DNA of 64,000 nt, taken from the NCBI RefSeq assembly GCF_017745675.1, contig NZ_JAFLJM010000012.1, positions 62,001-126,000 on the forward strand, in the 5' to 3' direction. Within the stretch, counting starts at the first letter, position 1, and every line of letters starts with the position of its first letter. This document shows, one piece after another, positions 46,005 through 58,708 of this stretch. Source of the stretch: Alkalihalobacillus sp. BA299. GTDB lineage: Bacteria > Bacillota > Bacilli > Bacillales > Bacillaceae_F. The notes under the pieces were generated by a model. It was not told where the DNA came from and did no database searches. It saw only the letters and a list, made by a program, of their open reading frames with translations. A program made the position numbers and the translations under genes.

Positions 46005-47003
46005 ATGGTAAATATAAAAGATGTTGCGAAAAAAGCTGGTGTATCCGTCACAACTGTTTCGCGTGTCATTAATAATAGAGGCTATATCGGTAAAGAGACA
46101 CGTAAAAAGGTCGAAAAAGCTATGGCTGATATAAATTACGCTCCAAACCAAATTGCTCGTGCACTACAAAAGAGTCAATCATACTTATTAGGTGTGATCG
46201 TTCCTGACTCCGAACACCCTTTTTTTGCTGAATTAATTAAAAATATCGAACTATTCGCTTATAATAACAACTATAAGATTCTCATTTGCAACTCTTTAGA
46301 TCAAGCTAATAAAGAAACAAAATATATAGGAATGCTTAGAGAAAATCGTGTAGATGGTATTATTATGTGCAGTCAAACTTTAAATATAGAAGAATATCGT
46401 AAGGTTGATCTTCCTATTGTCTCGTTTGACCGAATCATGTCAAAAGAAATTCCTTATGTTGGGTCAGATAACTTTGCTGGCGGTACCATTGCCACTGAAC
46501 ATTTGATCGAAAACGGTTGCAAGAGACTACTGCATTTATCCGGTCCACTTGATATCGATATGTTGCCAAATAGACGAGCAGACGCTTTTAAACTGACATG
46601 CATGAAACACAATATACCATTTAAAATCATCGAAGAGGAATATAGCAGACAAACTTTTTCAGTCTTTGATCGTCACGAAGAATTTATTGAGGAACATGTT
46701 GCAAATGAGCTTACGAACTATGATGGTGTGTTCTGCAGTAATGACATTTTGGCATATGCTGTTTATATTTATGCACTGAAAAACAATATCAAAGTACCAG
46801 AGCAACTAAAAATTGTCGGTTATGACTACAATTCTTTTACTCGACTACTTCAACACCCGAAATTAACGACAGTAAAGCAACCAGCCGACTTAATCGGAAA
46901 AGAGTTGTGTTCAACTTTACTTAAAATGATTGAAGGTAAAAAAGACGATAAACCTAACAACTCTATCGTTGATGTAGAACTGATCAAAGGTGATACAACT
47001 TAA
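46005..47003 (+). CDS. LacI-family transcriptional regulator
   Basis: A 332-residue regulator: N-terminal HTH (IKDVAKKAGVSVTTVSRVIN) and hinge helix NQIARALQ, then a periplasmic-binding-like sensor domain. Start at ATG 46005 after GGGGAGA. An in-frame ATG at 45978 has no ribosome site. Divergent from the fructoside operon. Three AACGTTTTCA sites lie between the two, so it most likely represses that operon in the absence of its sugar. Confidence 0.92.
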   Translation: MVNIKDVAKKAGVSVTTVSRVINNRGYIGKETRKKVEKAMADINYAPNQIARALQKSQSYLLGVIVPDSEHPFFAELIKNIELFAYNNNYKILICNSLDQANKETKYIGMLRENRVDGIIMCSQTLNIEEYRKVDLPIVSFDRIMSKEIPYVGSDNFAGGTIATEHLIENGCKRLLHLSGPLDIDMLPNRRADAFKLTCMKHNIPFKIIEEEYSRQTFSVFDRHEEFIEEHVANELTNYDGVFCSNDILAYAVYIYALKNNIKVPEQLKIVGYDYNSFTRLLQHPKLTTVKQPADLIGKELCSTLLKMIEGKKDDKPNNSIVDVELIKGDTT

Positions 47004-47076
47004 GTTAAGTATTCGCCTATTAATCATTAAGTAGCTCTGTTACCTGGAGAAACATAAGGGATAACGTATCAATTAG

Positions 47077-47105
47077 AAGCCCAAATCGAATATTGATTTG
47101 GGCTT
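47077..47105 (+). terminator. Terminator of the LacI-family gene
   Basis: AAGCCCAAATC/GATTTGGGCTT, perfect 11 bp, loop of seven, followed by TCATAATT. Nearly the same stem as at 16851-16880. Confidence 0.8.
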
Positions 47106-47145
47106 TCATAATTACTGTTTTATCAACAATTATTGAGGTACAAAC

Positions 47146-47220
47146 GGACACTAGGTTCCTTATTTGCTAAAATTGTTTCTATTTTACCAAGATATTTCAC
47201 AAATAAAGGAACATGTGTCC
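47146..47220. repeat. Long imperfect inverted repeat
   Basis: GGACAC then GTTCCTTATTTG at 47146-47166 pair with CAAATAAAGGAAC and GTGTCC at 47200-47220, about 19 pairs with small bulges, around a 33-base A+T-rich loop. Lies between the LacI-gene terminator and the end of selO. Could be a selO 3' structure or a small palindromic element. Confidence 0.55.
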
Positions 47221-47295
47221 GCACACTGGCTCAAATACACCGTTTTTATAGAAATAACGAATCAAATGTCAGCTAGCAAAACTTTTCCTACTATA

Positions 47296-48771
47296 TCAGG
47301 TTCCGCAAAAGGTTCGATATGGTCGGACTGATGGCTCAGGCAGGGTCGAGTATTCATCCTGTTCTTTGGTGTGTGCGTACGGGTTGGAGAGAACATTAAG
47401 TAGCCGCTCTACCACGCTGTAATCCCCTTCTTCCACCGCGGCTTCTAGTGCCTCTTCTACCCGGTGGTTGCGAGGTATAATCGCAGGATTGCTGTTTCGC
47501 ATTAACTGATGCGAGGAGTCTTTCGTTTCCTGCTGTCTACCTAGCCTCTCCTGCCACAGCTCATACCACTGTTTAAATTCTTCGGTACCGAACAAAATCG
47601 TATCCTCATGTCTTTCAAAAGTTAATGCACGGAAGGTATTCGTATAGTCTGCCCGATACTTCTGCATCATACTGAGAAGATCTTCAATAAGGGTTTCATC
47701 CTGTTCCTCTTCATTAAATATCCCTAGCTTTGCTCTCATTCCCGTAAGCCAATTGTTACGAAATAACTTAGGAAAATCTGAAATTGCATCCTGAGCCAGT
47801 TGGACAGCCTCCTGCTGATTTTCATGCAGGAGCGGTAATAAGGTTTCAGCAAAACGTGCGAGATTCCACCCACCAATATTCGGCTGATTACCATAAGCAT
47901 AACGACCTTGAATGTCAATTGAACTGAATACAGTATCAGGGTCATACGTATCCATGAAAGCACAAGGGCCATAATCAATCGTTTCTCCACTAATGGTCAT
48001 GTTATCAGTGTTCATGACTCCGTGAATAAAACCAACGAGCTGCCACTTAGCAATCAACGCGGCCTGACGTTTGATCACTTCTTGAAGTAGCGAAAGATAT
48101 CGACTTTCATCTCCTTCAACGTCTGGAAAATGGCGCTGAAGTGTATAGTCAGCCAGAGTACGGAGTTCCTCTACAGTGCCCCATTTAGCAGCAAATTGAA
48201 AGGTGCCGACGCGCAGATGACTGGCAGCCACTCGGGTTAGAATCGCACCAGGTAATTCGGTTTCACGAATAACTGACTCACCAGTTGTCACCACTGCTAG
48301 ACTCCGTGTAGTAGGAATACCAAGCGCATGCATTGCTTCACTGATGATGTATTCGCGCAGCATCGGTCCAAGTGCCGCTCGCCCATCGCCACCACGGGAA
48401 TATGGGGTTCGTCCTGGACCCTTGAGCTGAATATCAAAACGATCCCCTTGGGGAGTAATTTGTTCGCCAAGCAACAACGCTCGACCGTCCCCTAGCATCG
48501 TAAAATGGCCAAATTGATGTCCCGCATAAGCTTGTGCAAGCGGCAAAGCACCTTCGGGAATGTCGTTACCTGCAAACACCGCTACGCCATCATTACTTTG
48601 CAGCACCTCATCATTCAACCCTAATGCAGATGCTAACGAGGAATTGAAAATGATCGACTTCGGTGAGCGTACAGGGGTTGGATTAAGGCTCGTAAACAAA
48701 GATTCCGGCAGACGAGCATAACTGTTGTCGAAATTCCATCCTGCTTCTTTTACTGCATTTCTCTCTGTCAT
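47296..48771 (-). CDS. selO: SelO/YdiU protein adenylyltransferase
   Basis: A 491-residue pseudokinase-fold enzyme that transfers AMP from ATP to proteins. Visible motifs are [47 protein letters not shown] (catalytic-loop Asn/Asp), [10 protein letters not shown] and a C-terminal YRTFCGT with the conserved Cys. Start at 48771 after AAAAGGAGAT. Upstream in-frame ATGs lack sites. The gene is visibly richer in G+C than its neighbours (39 of 60 bases at 48361-48420), which hints at transfer or strong constraint. Confidence 0.93.
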   Translation of the reverse strand: MTERNAVKEAGWNFDNSYARLPESLFTSLNPTPVRSPKSIIFNSSLASALGLNDEVLQSNDGVAVFAGNDIPEGALPLAQAYAGHQFGHFTMLGDGRALLLGEQITPQGDRFDIQLKGPGRTPYSRGGDGRAALGPMLREYIISEAMHALGIPTTRSLAVVTTGESVIRETELPGAILTRVAASHLRVGTFQFAAKWGTVEELRTLADYTLQRHFPDVEGDESRYLSLLQEVIKRQAALIAKWQLVGFIHGVMNTDNMTISGETIDYGPCAFMDTYDPDTVFSSIDIQGRYAYGNQPNIGGWNLARFAETLLPLLHENQQEAVQLAQDAISDFPKLFRNNWLTGMRAKLGIFNEEEQDETLIEDLLSMMQKYRADYTNTFRALTFERHEDTILFGTEEFKQWYELWQERLGRQQETKDSSHQLMRNSNPAIIPRNHRVEEALEAAVEEGDYSVVERLLNVLSNPYAHTKEQDEYSTLPEPSVRPYRTFCGT

Positions 48772-49104
48772 CGTATCTCCTTTTCTCCTTTTCATCATTT
48801 TCTTTTTGTGTTCTAGCATAAAACATAATCAGAGGCATTCTTTGTTTTCTATATTTCTCTCTTACTTACATTGCAGAAGGCAACCTCTTTTATTGTCTAC
48901 TTCTGCCAATTTATTATTCGGGGGAGAACTTTCTTGGCATTCGTATTGTATATTCATCTCCAACTACTTTGATGAACAAAAAAGCTCTCTTCATTTCCTG
49001 TGTAACGGAGTGAACCTTTCACTACTTAAAATCATAACAGATTGTTCTTATTTATTCCTAATACCAAAAACATCACTAACACTATGTTAAGCTATCGAAA
49101 AATA
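48772..49104. other. Gene-free spacer
   Basis: No frame with a plausible start site or protein-like composition on either strand. No strong structure apart from the terminator at its right edge. Confidence 0.45.
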
Positions 49105-49146
49105 ATAAAAAGCCAGCACCAAGCGTTGCACTTGGAAACTAGCCAG
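49105..49146 (-). terminator. Terminator of the orphan 158-residue gene
   Basis: Minus-strand hairpin around CCAAG-TGCAACG-CTTGG with flanking AG/CT pairs, followed by TTTTTATTATTTTTC. Lies 14 bases after the stop codon. Confidence 0.75.
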
Positions 49147-49159
49147 GTATCAAACTTTA

Positions 49160-49636
49160 TTAATAAACATATTCGCTATATTGATTTTGATCTTGAGTTC
49201 CAAACCCCATTTGTCTTAAAAGCTGTTTGGCTGAAGCTAAACTTTGTTCTGTTTGTTGTTGCCATGCGATTATGTTTTGAATAAACGGTTTAAATTCATT
49301 GGGGGCATCGTCTCTCATTACGTCTAACCATTTCGTTATTTCTTGGTCTTCTTTTAGTCCATTATTCACACATGAAACCAGCGTTTGAATAATGGATTCG
49401 TGATATTCACCATTTTGCAATCGTTTTGCACTACCTACTGCTGTTACTCGATGATAAGAAGCTGGAACAAGATGATTATGCATTTCAGCATTTCCTTTTA
49501 GGTTTGCTGTAGATGGGATATGAAATAGTTGTGTACTCATTGAACAAACCATTTCTTCACCATGTAAACTATAGTTTAAAAATTCTAAGACAGAAGACCA
49601 ATCCTGACGATAAAGATAATTATCCAATACATTCAC
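49160..49636 (-). CDS. Hypothetical protein, 158 residues
   Basis: Not recognised. A soluble, mostly helical protein with no signal peptide or membrane helix. HGEEMVCSMSTQLFHIPSTA, then NLKGNAEMHNHLVPASYHRV, is His-rich and could hold a metal, and the C-terminal 60 residues look amphipathic (EITKWLDVMRDDAP...NIIAWQQQTEQSLASAKQLL). A GGGTG site is near the ATG and a good terminator follows, so it is probably expressed as a single gene. The window gives no functional link. Confidence 0.65.
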   Translation of the reverse strand: MNVLDNYLYRQDWSSVLEFLNYSLHGEEMVCSMSTQLFHIPSTANLKGNAEMHNHLVPASYHRVTAVGSAKRLQNGEYHESIIQTLVSCVNNGLKEDQEITKWLDVMRDDAPNEFKPFIQNIIAWQQQTEQSLASAKQLLRQMGFGTQDQNQYSEYVY

Positions 49637-49786
49637 CCACTTTTAAAAAATTCAATATATCTTATGTTATTTTAAAATTTTTGACTCTCTATATTCACAG
49701 TGGGTGAATCAAACTTTAACTTGCAAAAAAACTTTGCCTGGAAGTTTTCGAGATAATTCCAAATCGGAAGTGATTTCAACACGTAC

Positions 49787-50869
49787 CTACTCAATTAAAG
49801 AAAGTTTAAATAATTTATCATCACCTTCACGGGGATTGCCTCTCCCATCACGATTGTTCGTAATCGTAAATAATGTATCATTTTCAATTAGTACATCTCG
49901 CATTCTCCCCGCGTTTTCAAAAAAGGTATCCACAGTATTGTCAGTCAAATTAAACACTCGAATACTTTCACCTCGTAAATTAGCTACATAGATTTTTTTA
50001 TTTTGAATCGCAATTCCTGATGGAGCCCACGTGTCATCTCCTGTTTGATATAATGGCGAGACCATATTAGGAGCTTGTTGGTCACCTTCAATGATCGGCC
50101 ATCCATAGTTTTTTCCAGGCTCAATCAAGTTAATTTCATCATGAGCCACTTGTCCATGCTCAGAGCTATATAGATTTCCTTCATCATCCCAAGCTAGCCC
50201 TTGCGGATTTCGGTGCCCGAAGGAATAAACATATGAATTATTCAATGGGTTATCATTCGGTACAGTACCATCTAATTCCATACGCAAAATTTTCCCTGCC
50301 AAACTTTCTATATTTTGGGCATTTTTTGGGTTCCCTGCATCACCAGCGGTAGCATACAGTAGCCCATCTGGACCAATTTTAATTCGTCCACCGTTATGAA
50401 TTCTTCCTCCAGGAATTCTTTCTAGTAAAATCGATTTTTCCTGCCATGTATTTTGATTAAGTTTTAGGCCGATTATTCGGTTATATACTTGTCCATCTTG
50501 TTTATATGTATGGTAGGCAAATGCTTCTTGAGAATCGGCAAAATCAGAAGCAAGTGTTAAACCTAAAAATCCTCCCTCGCCTTCATGCAGGATATCCTTT
50601 GTAACTTCAAGATTTTGAACTGTTTTTGAACCACTAACACCATCAACTTTAATAATATTTCCTGGCCGTTGACTCAAATAAAAGGCATTATCATGTTTAT
50701 TAATATTCCAAGGAATATTTAAATCTGTTGCGATCACCTCAGCTTGTCGTGAAAATACTTCAATTGCATCCCTTTCATTCATTTCGGATTGATGATTATC
50801 TTCAGAAGAACAAGCAGAAATATAGAGAATAAAGATCAGTGTAAAAATGAATTTTTTCAATCCTATCAC
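49787..50869 (-). CDS. Glucose/sorbosone dehydrogenase-family lipoprotein (PQQ-type beta-propeller)
   Basis: A 360-residue extracytoplasmic protein: signal peptide with lipobox YISACSS, then a six-bladed propeller of the GSDH family (LNIPWNI, GEGGFLGLTLASDF, GGRIHNGGRIKIGPDGLLYATAGD, SFGHRNPQGLAWD, EHGQVAHDEIN, PGKNYGWP). Relatives are soluble aldose dehydrogenases that need PQQ. No PQQ synthesis genes are seen, so the cofactor may be scavenged or absent. Stand-alone gene. Confidence 0.9.
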   Translation of the reverse strand: MIGLKKFIFTLIFILYISACSSEDNHQSEMNERDAIEVFSRQAEVIATDLNIPWNINKHDNAFYLSQRPGNIIKVDGVSGSKTVQNLEVTKDILHEGEGGFLGLTLASDFADSQEAFAYHTYKQDGQVYNRIIGLKLNQNTWQEKSILLERIPGGRIHNGGRIKIGPDGLLYATAGDAGNPKNAQNIESLAGKILRMELDGTVPNDNPLNNSYVYSFGHRNPQGLAWDDEGNLYSSEHGQVAHDEINLIEPGKNYGWPIIEGDQQAPNMVSPLYQTGDDTWAPSGIAIQNKKIYVANLRGESIRVFNLTDNTVDTFFENAGRMRDVLIENDTLFTITNNRDGRGNPREGDDKLFKLSLIE

Positions 50870-51182
50870 CTCATTTTTTCTTTTTTTTAAATAGTTTAAC
50901 CATTTTTCATAGAATAAAATAACATGCTTCTATAGTAAGAACCTTTTTGTTAGTGAAAAATACACTTTCATTAGAGAAGAAAAGCTATCAGTTCCAAGAA
51001 GTGTGCTTAAATTAAATTCAGCATTATTAATTTTTCTTTTTAAAGCATAAGTACTAATAGATTAATATTAGAAAGGCCAACTTAAATGCCTAATTGCACC
51101 AGAACAAAATTTCTCTACCTTACATGTATCTTATTTCAGAGGGAATGATATGTATATCTTCATACTAAGGGGACTAGTTTAA
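50870..51182. other. Divergent spacer between the GSDH-family and bcrC genes
   Basis: A+T-rich, about 310 bases. It should carry promoters for both genes, but no canonical pair or operator stands out. Confidence 0.4.
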
Positions 51183-51701
51183 ATGGACTATAAATTATTT
51201 AGGGCGATCAATCAGTTGACGGGACGTTATTCTTTATTAGATATGCTAATGATATTAATTTCAAACAAGGTTCGCTATGTATTTATATTTGTTTTAATTT
51301 CTATGTTGTTTCAAAACTATTCACACAAAAAAGTGGCGCTGTCTGCGATTACATCCATAGTACTTTCCTTGTTTATCAATAGTGCGATTAGGCTGGTGTA
51401 TTTTAAACCCCGTCCCTTTGTGAAACACCGTGTAGGCATTCTTATTCCTTCAAAGACAGACTCTTCATTTCCAAGTAAACATACATTACTTGTTTTTGCT
51501 ATATCTACTTCGATTTTTCTGCGGGAACGCGTTCTCGGGTCGATCATGATGGGGCTATCCGTGCTTACGGGATTTTCACGTATATGGGTAGGACATCATT
51601 TTCCATCTGATATAATTGGAAGTGCCTTCATTAGCATCTTTACGAGCAGTGTCATTAATAAAACTTTTAACCAGTTCACTTCAAAGTTAAAATCTTTGTA
51701 A
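51183..51701 (+). CDS. bcrC: Undecaprenyl-diphosphatase, PAP2 type (BcrC-like)
   Basis: A 172-residue membrane phosphatase with the three PAP2 motifs: FKPRPFVKH, SFPSKHT (PSKH rather than PSGH) and SRIWVGHHFPSD. BcrC recycles the cell-wall lipid carrier undecaprenyl pyrophosphate and gives bacitracin tolerance. About five membrane helices. Single gene, ended by a bidirectional hairpin. Confidence 0.85.
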   Translation: MDYKLFRAINQLTGRYSLLDMLMILISNKVRYVFIFVLISMLFQNYSHKKVALSAITSIVLSLFINSAIRLVYFKPRPFVKHRVGILIPSKTDSSFPSKHTLLVFAISTSIFLRERVLGSIMMGLSVLTGFSRIWVGHHFPSDIIGSAFISIFTSSVINKTFNQFTSKLKSL

Positions 51702-51755
51702 AGCACTTCGTAAAAGAGATGAGAGTAGTAAAGCTTGCTTAAAAATATTAGAATA

Positions 51756-51803
51756 AGGACACAATTGCAAGAAATTCGCAAATCCACTTACCGGTTGTGT
51801 CCT
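51756..51803. terminator. Bidirectional hairpin between bcrC and the universal stress gene
   Basis: AGGACACAA/TTGTGTCCT, 9 bp, long loop; convergent genes end on both sides. Weak T-runs. Confidence 0.5.
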
Positions 51804-51818
51804 AAATTCATTTGTTTT

Positions 51819-52238
51819 CTATTTTACGATTAACACGGGACAATTTGCTCGTTTTGCCACTTTATGACTGACACTTCCAAGGACAAACTCCTGAATCCCA
51901 TCTAACCCTCTACTTCCGATAATAACAAGGTCGAAATTATTTTCATTTGCGTATTTAATAATAGATGGGCCTGCTTCGCCTTGCATAATCTTAATAGAAT
52001 ATTCGACACCTTCATCTGTCGCTTTCTTTGTTATCCCTGTTAATAGCTCTTTTCTTTTTTCCTCAATAGATAGGGAGTTCCAATTACTTAATATATCATT
52101 CTTTGCCTTGTTTGCATCTACCACATAGACAATTTCTAGCTTTGATTCTGAACTGCACTTTGCAATATGTACCGCATTGTCACCAGCTCGTCTTGAATGT
52201 TCCGATCCATCGTATGCTAATAGGATTTTCCTGTACAA
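51819..52238 (-). CDS. Universal stress protein (UspA family)
   Basis: A 139-residue single Usp domain: ILLAYDGSEHSRRA at the start and the ATP-binding motif GSRGLDG...FVLGSVS near the end. It starts with TTG at 52238, ten bases after GGAGG, because no ATG is in frame. Only 16 bases follow the SulP gene, so the two form an operon; Usp proteins often accompany transporters. Confidence 0.88.
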   Translation of the reverse strand: MYRKILLAYDGSEHSRRAGDNAVHIAKCSSESKLEIVYVVDANKAKNDILSNWNSLSIEEKRKELLTGITKKATDEGVEYSIKIMQGEAGPSIIKYANENNFDLVIIGSRGLDGIQEFVLGSVSHKVAKRANCPVLIVK

Positions 52239-52254
52239 AACATTTCACCTCCGT

Positions 52255-53703
52255 TTAATGACCACCTAACTTATTCGCCAGTTTTTCCACTAATTCTGAA
52301 CTATCTTCATTTAACCCTGTCACATTTACATTAATTCCATTTTCCTGAAATTTATTCACAATCTTATCTATCGCAACGACAGCAGAATCATCCCAAATAT
52401 GAGCCCTAGCTAAGTTTATTTCCACTTCCTTCACGTCAGCTTTATACTCAAACTTCTTGATTAAATCGGTGACTGAAGCAAAAAATAATTGACCTCTAAT
52501 TTTATATATTTTTTTTGACCCTTCAACCTTACTCTCCACTATTACATTCGATATTTTCGCTGCAAAGAAGATCGCACTTAATAAAATTCCAGCAAAGACA
52601 CCAATGGCAAGATTATGAGTAACAACAACAGTAACGACCGTAACAATCATGACCGTTGCATCGGTTTTAGGGACTAAGTGAAGTGTCCGTAATGAGTTCC
52701 AATCGAACGTACTGATCGAAACCATAATCATCACCCCTGCCAATACGGCCATAGGTATTAACACCACGATATCGCCTAATACAGCAATCAAAAACATTAA
52801 AAAAGCACTGGCTACAAATGATGATAACCTTCCTCTACCACCTGACTTTACGTTAATAACGGATTGACCGATCATTGCACAACCTGCCATACCGCCGAAT
52901 AACCCTACAGCAATGTTTGCAATCCCTTGCCCGCTGCTCTCTACATTTTTTTCACTTTCAGAGTTTGTCATATCATCTACGATGGATGCCGTTAATAACG
53001 ATTCAATCAGTCCGACAACTGCTAAAGCAATAGAATACGGTAAGATAATCATGAGTGTTTCTAAGTTAAATGGCACAGTCGGAATCCAAAATTCTGGTAA
53101 TGTTCTTGGAATCGTTCCCATATCCCCAACTGTCCATGCTTGAATATTCATAAAAACAGCCAAAGCTGTAACGAGAATAATGGCAACAAGAGTAGACGGC
53201 ACAGCTTTAGATATGTAAGGGAATAAATAAATAATAAGCAACGTTAATGCAACTAATGCGTAGATCATGGGTCTATGACCGACAAAATGCTCAATTTGAG
53301 CCATAAAAATAAGGATTGCTAATGCATTCACAAACCCGACCATAACTGAACGTGGAATAAATTTCATATATCTTGCTAACTTAAACACACCAAACAGGAT
53401 TTGTAGTATTCCTGTTAAAATAGTTGCTGCTAAAAGGTACTCTAGTCCGTGGTCCGCAACCAATGTAACGATCACTAAAGCCATCGCACCTGTAGCAGCT
53501 GAAATCATCCCTGGTCTCCCCCCAACAAATGCTATGACAATAGCCATAACAAAAGAGGCATACAAACCTACCATTGGATCGACCCCAGCAATGATTGAAA
53601 AGGCAATCGCTTCCGGTATTAAAGCGAGAGCGACAACAATCCCTGCTAAAATATCCCCTCGTAAATTTCCGAACCAAGAATCCTTATAGTTCAGTTCACT
53701 CAC
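52255..53703 (-). CDS. SulP-family anion transporter with STAS domain
   Basis: A 482-residue carrier: about 11-12 membrane segments, SulP signature region [20 protein letters not shown] and [22 protein letters not shown], then a C-terminal STAS domain (from about 395). SulP proteins carry sulfate, bicarbonate or other anions, and the substrate here is open. I prefer the GTG start at 53703 directly behind AAGGAGG. The longer frame from 53787 adds a basic, unconserved 28-residue start. Confidence 0.88.
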   Translation of the reverse strand: MSELNYKDSWFGNLRGDILAGIVVALALIPEAIAFSIIAGVDPMVGLYASFVMAIVIAFVGGRPGMISAATGAMALVIVTLVADHGLEYLLAATILTGILQILFGVFKLARYMKFIPRSVMVGFVNALAILIFMAQIEHFVGHRPMIYALVALTLLIIYLFPYISKAVPSTLVAIILVTALAVFMNIQAWTVGDMGTIPRTLPEFWIPTVPFNLETLMIILPYSIALAVVGLIESLLTASIVDDMTNSESEKNVESSGQGIANIAVGLFGGMAGCAMIGQSVINVKSGGRGRLSSFVASAFLMFLIAVLGDIVVLIPMAVLAGVMIMVSISTFDWNSLRTLHLVPKTDATVMIVTVVTVVVTHNLAIGVFAGILLSAIFFAAKISNVIVESKVEGSKKIYKIRGQLFFASVTDLIKKFEYKADVKEVEINLARAHIWDDSAVVAIDKIVNKFQENGINVNVTGLNEDSSELVEKLANKLGGH

Positions 53704-53910
53704 TCCTCCCCCCTCCTTCCTAACACTAGTAATTTTCCTTCCTTTAGTATTTTTCCTAATTTGTTTTTTATATGTGAAAGCTTGCACTTCTTGTTTATAT
53801 GAAAAATATGGAAGTTGGTATAGTTTTAAAACTAATAAAGGTAGTCACCTTTTGAGCCAACAAGAAAATAATGTTCACTAGCCAACTGAAGTAGCTGTTT
53901 TTAAACAAAT

Positions 53911-53940
53911 AAAAAACCCATCCATGAGTGTGACGGGTTT
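53911..53940 (-). terminator. Terminator of the RNase J gene
   Basis: AAACCCGTC/GGATGGGTTT hairpin followed by TTTTTTATTTG on the minus strand, nine bases after the stop codon. Confidence 0.85.
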
Positions 53941-53948
53941 TGATGTGT

Positions 53949-55613
53949 TTAAACTTCCATAATTATAGGGAGAATCATCGGCTTACGCTTTGTTTCTGCA
54001 TATAAAAATGGTCCGAGCAATTCGGAAATTTCATTCTTAATTTCAGACCACTGTGTCGTTTTTCTTACCATTAATTCATTCAAATGGTCAGTGAGCCTTT
54101 TTTGCGCTTCATTAATTAAATCTCCTGACTCCCGCATATACACGAAGCCACGGGAGATAATATCTGGACCAGCTACCACCTTGAATTCTTTCATATTTAA
54201 CGTGACAACGACTACCACAAGTCCTTCCTCCGAAAGTATCCTCCGGTCCCTTATCACAATGTTCCCTATATCTCCAATTCCGCTTCCATCAACATTTACA
54301 GATCCAGAAGGGACTTTCCCAACTAGGGAAGCTTCATTTTTATCTAATGCTAAAACCTCACCGTTATCTAAAATAAAACAGTTTCCTTCTACTATGCCAC
54401 AGTTTTGAGCTAATTGAACATGATGCTTCAACATTCGATATTCTCCGTGAATTGGAAGGAAATACTTCGGCTTTATTAAACGGAGCATAAGCTTTTGTTC
54501 CTCTTGCCCACCATGACCTGATGTATGTATATCATTTAATGGTCCATGGATCACCTCTGCTCCCACACGGTAAAGCTGATTAATGATTTTATTTACGCTT
54601 AACGTATTACCTGGGATGGGTGAAGCAGAAATTACGACGGTGTCCCCAGGAATAATTTGAATTTGCCGATGTCTCCCATGGGCAATTCGGGAAAGGGCTG
54701 CCATTGGTTCCCCTTGACTTCCAGTACATAGAATCACTACTCTTTCACTTGATATCTTATTTATTTGTGAGGAGTCAATAAATGTATCTTTTGGTACATT
54801 TATATACCTTAAGTCTAAAGCTAACTCCACAGCTCTTTCCATGCTTCGTCCAAAAACAGCAACTTTTCTTCCGTCCTTAACGGCCGCTTCTACAGCTTGC
54901 TGCAGCCGATAAATGTTTGATGCAAACGTAGCAAAAATAATTCTACCTTCAGCGTTCTGGAATATGTGATCAATACTTTCGCCTACTTTTCGTTCAGACA
55001 TTGTGAAACCAGGCATTTCACTGTTTGTACTATCCGATAGTAAGCAAAGAACTCCCTCTTCTCCAATTTTAGCCATTTTTGTCAAGTTTGCAGGATCTCC
55101 AACAGGAGTAAAGTCAAATTTGAAGTCACCTGTATGAACAATGTTTCCTGGAGGTGTATTTACAACGATACCGTATGAATCGGGTATGCTGTGGGTGGTT
55201 CTAAAAAAGGAAATAGAGGTTTTATTAAATTTTACTACCTCTTCTTCAGCAATTTCATTTAATTCTGCCTCTCGTAATAACCCATGTTCCTCTAACTGAT
55301 TACGAATTAAACCTAGTGTTATTTTTCCACCGTAGATTGGGATATTAATTTGCCGTAACAAATATGGAATACCACCTATATGATCTAAATGACCATGAGT
55401 GATAAAGAGTCCTTTAATTTTGTCCACATTCTTCATTAAATACGTATAATCAGGAATAACTAAATCAATTCCTAGTAATTCATCTTCGGGGAATTTTACC
55501 CCTGCATCAATAATAATAATTTCATCTTGATATTGTACTACGTACATATTTTTTCCAATTTCACCCATACCTCCAAGGGCAAAGACGGCTACTTGATGAT
55601 TTTTTACATTCAT
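53949..55613 (-). CDS. Ribonuclease J (RnjA-like)
   Basis: A 554-residue beta-CASP metallo-beta-lactamase nuclease. Zinc motif H73-G-H75-L-D77-H78, [21 protein letters not shown] and SGHGGQEEQ beta-CASP motifs, and C-terminal [13 protein letters not shown], as in RnjA. RNase J degrades RNA from the 5' end and can cut internally. Bacillus genomes usually have rnjA and rnjB elsewhere in conserved contexts. This isolated copy flanked by sulP and katG may be an extra paralogue, which the window cannot settle. Confidence 0.92.
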   Translation of the reverse strand: MNVKNHQVAVFALGGMGEIGKNMYVVQYQDEIIIIDAGVKFPEDELLGIDLVIPDYTYLMKNVDKIKGLFITHGHLDHIGGIPYLLRQINIPIYGGKITLGLIRNQLEEHGLLREAELNEIAEEEVVKFNKTSISFFRTTHSIPDSYGIVVNTPPGNIVHTGDFKFDFTPVGDPANLTKMAKIGEEGVLCLLSDSTNSEMPGFTMSERKVGESIDHIFQNAEGRIIFATFASNIYRLQQAVEAAVKDGRKVAVFGRSMERAVELALDLRYINVPKDTFIDSSQINKISSERVVILCTGSQGEPMAALSRIAHGRHRQIQIIPGDTVVISASPIPGNTLSVNKIINQLYRVGAEVIHGPLNDIHTSGHGGQEEQKLMLRLIKPKYFLPIHGEYRMLKHHVQLAQNCGIVEGNCFILDNGEVLALDKNEASLVGKVPSGSVNVDGSGIGDIGNIVIRDRRILSEEGLVVVVVTLNMKEFKVVAGPDIISRGFVYMRESGDLINEAQKRLTDHLNELMVRKTTQWSEIKNEISELLGPFLYAETKRKPMILPIIMEV

Positions 55614-55687
55614 AATTATTTAGTCTCCAATTTTAATTTTTTTCCCAATTCTTTATTAGCTATTATACACTAATTTTGATCTTGTCA

Positions 55688-55717
55688 CAGTGACACCCCG
55701 AACAGTGACACCCCGAA
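55688..55717. repeat. Two 15-bp direct repeats upstream of the RNase J gene
   Basis: CAGTGACACCCCGAA occurs twice in tandem, perfect, 75 bases before the RNase J start codon. It could be an operator pair or slippage. Confidence 0.6.
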
Positions 55718-56128
55718 AAATCTTGTTTCACAGGAATGTTCCACGAAAATCATTTTAGAAAGTTGAAATAAAAAATAGAAGCCCAACCACTATTGAGCTT
55801 CCATAAACTATACTAATTCATTTTAGCATCCACATCCCAATACTAATTCGCAGGTCAATTTAACATAATCTGTGTCACGTACTCTACGTAGCTTGGATGA
55901 TGATGACAGACATACTGATGTAGTAGTGTTTACCTTATTTTTAACTCAAGTTTAACATTAATTAAATATGAAAATTATTCCTGTCTCACCTACATCATTC
56001 CTTCTCATTATATTGTTAAAGTGAGCATATATATATTGCAATTCTCTAAAAATCTTATTGTACAATGCCATTATTTCAGCTAATCCCAGCAATAATTCTT
56101 CTCCATCAAAATTTTTCCTTACATTCTC
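55718..56128. other. Gene-free spacer between the RNase J and katG genes
   Basis: No gene with a plausible start site. A weak GAAGC...GCTTC hairpin near 55780-55810 is the only structure. Confidence 0.4.
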
Positions 56129-56170
56129 ATTTTCAATTATTGATTTTCAATTATTGATTTTCAATTATTA
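56129..56170. repeat. Three 14-bp tandem repeats
   Basis: ATTTTCAATTATTG three times (56129, 56143, 56157; last base differs). Probably replication slippage in A+T-rich DNA upstream of katG. The unit differs from the 21-bp family. Confidence 0.7.
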
Positions 56171-56339
56171 TTCCTACTATCCTCCGAAAATATTTTAAGT
56201 TTCGACTTCTTTTTCTGGGGTCTTACAATTGGTAGAGGTCTTCTTTCTATATATTCCTCTAATGAACATGATTGATCTTATTGCTTAAAAATATTTATTC
56301 TTACGAGTCTTTATTTCTTTCAATTTAATTAATAGTTTA

Positions 56340-56354
56340 TTATAATAATTAAAT
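56340..56354. promoter_or_regulatory. PerR/Fur-like box upstream of katG
   Basis: TTATAAT-A-ATTAAAT matches 12 of 14 positions of the PerR box. It lies 94 bases before katG in a run of overlapping AATAAT/ATTATT palindromes. PerR control of catalases is usual in Bacillus. Confidence 0.45.
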
Positions 56355-56417
56355 AATAATAATTATTATATTCTGGTTTGTAATTTTCTTACGACTAGAG
56401 GCATAATTATTTACTAA

Positions 56418-58661
<2,244 letters not shown>

Positions 58662-58674
58662 GTGTAAGAGATAT

Positions 58675-58708
58675 CCGCCGTCAGTTTATCGACGGCGGTA
58701 CTTCTTTT
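58675..58708 (+). terminator. Terminator of katG
   Basis: CCGCCGTC/GACGGCGG, loop of eight, then TACTTCTTTT; 13 bases after the stop codon. Confidence 0.88.

Noticed and set aside
48725-49090. 121-codon plus-strand frame
   Set aside because: Begins antisense to selO and continues into A+T-rich spacer; composition is not protein-like and no ribosome site is present.
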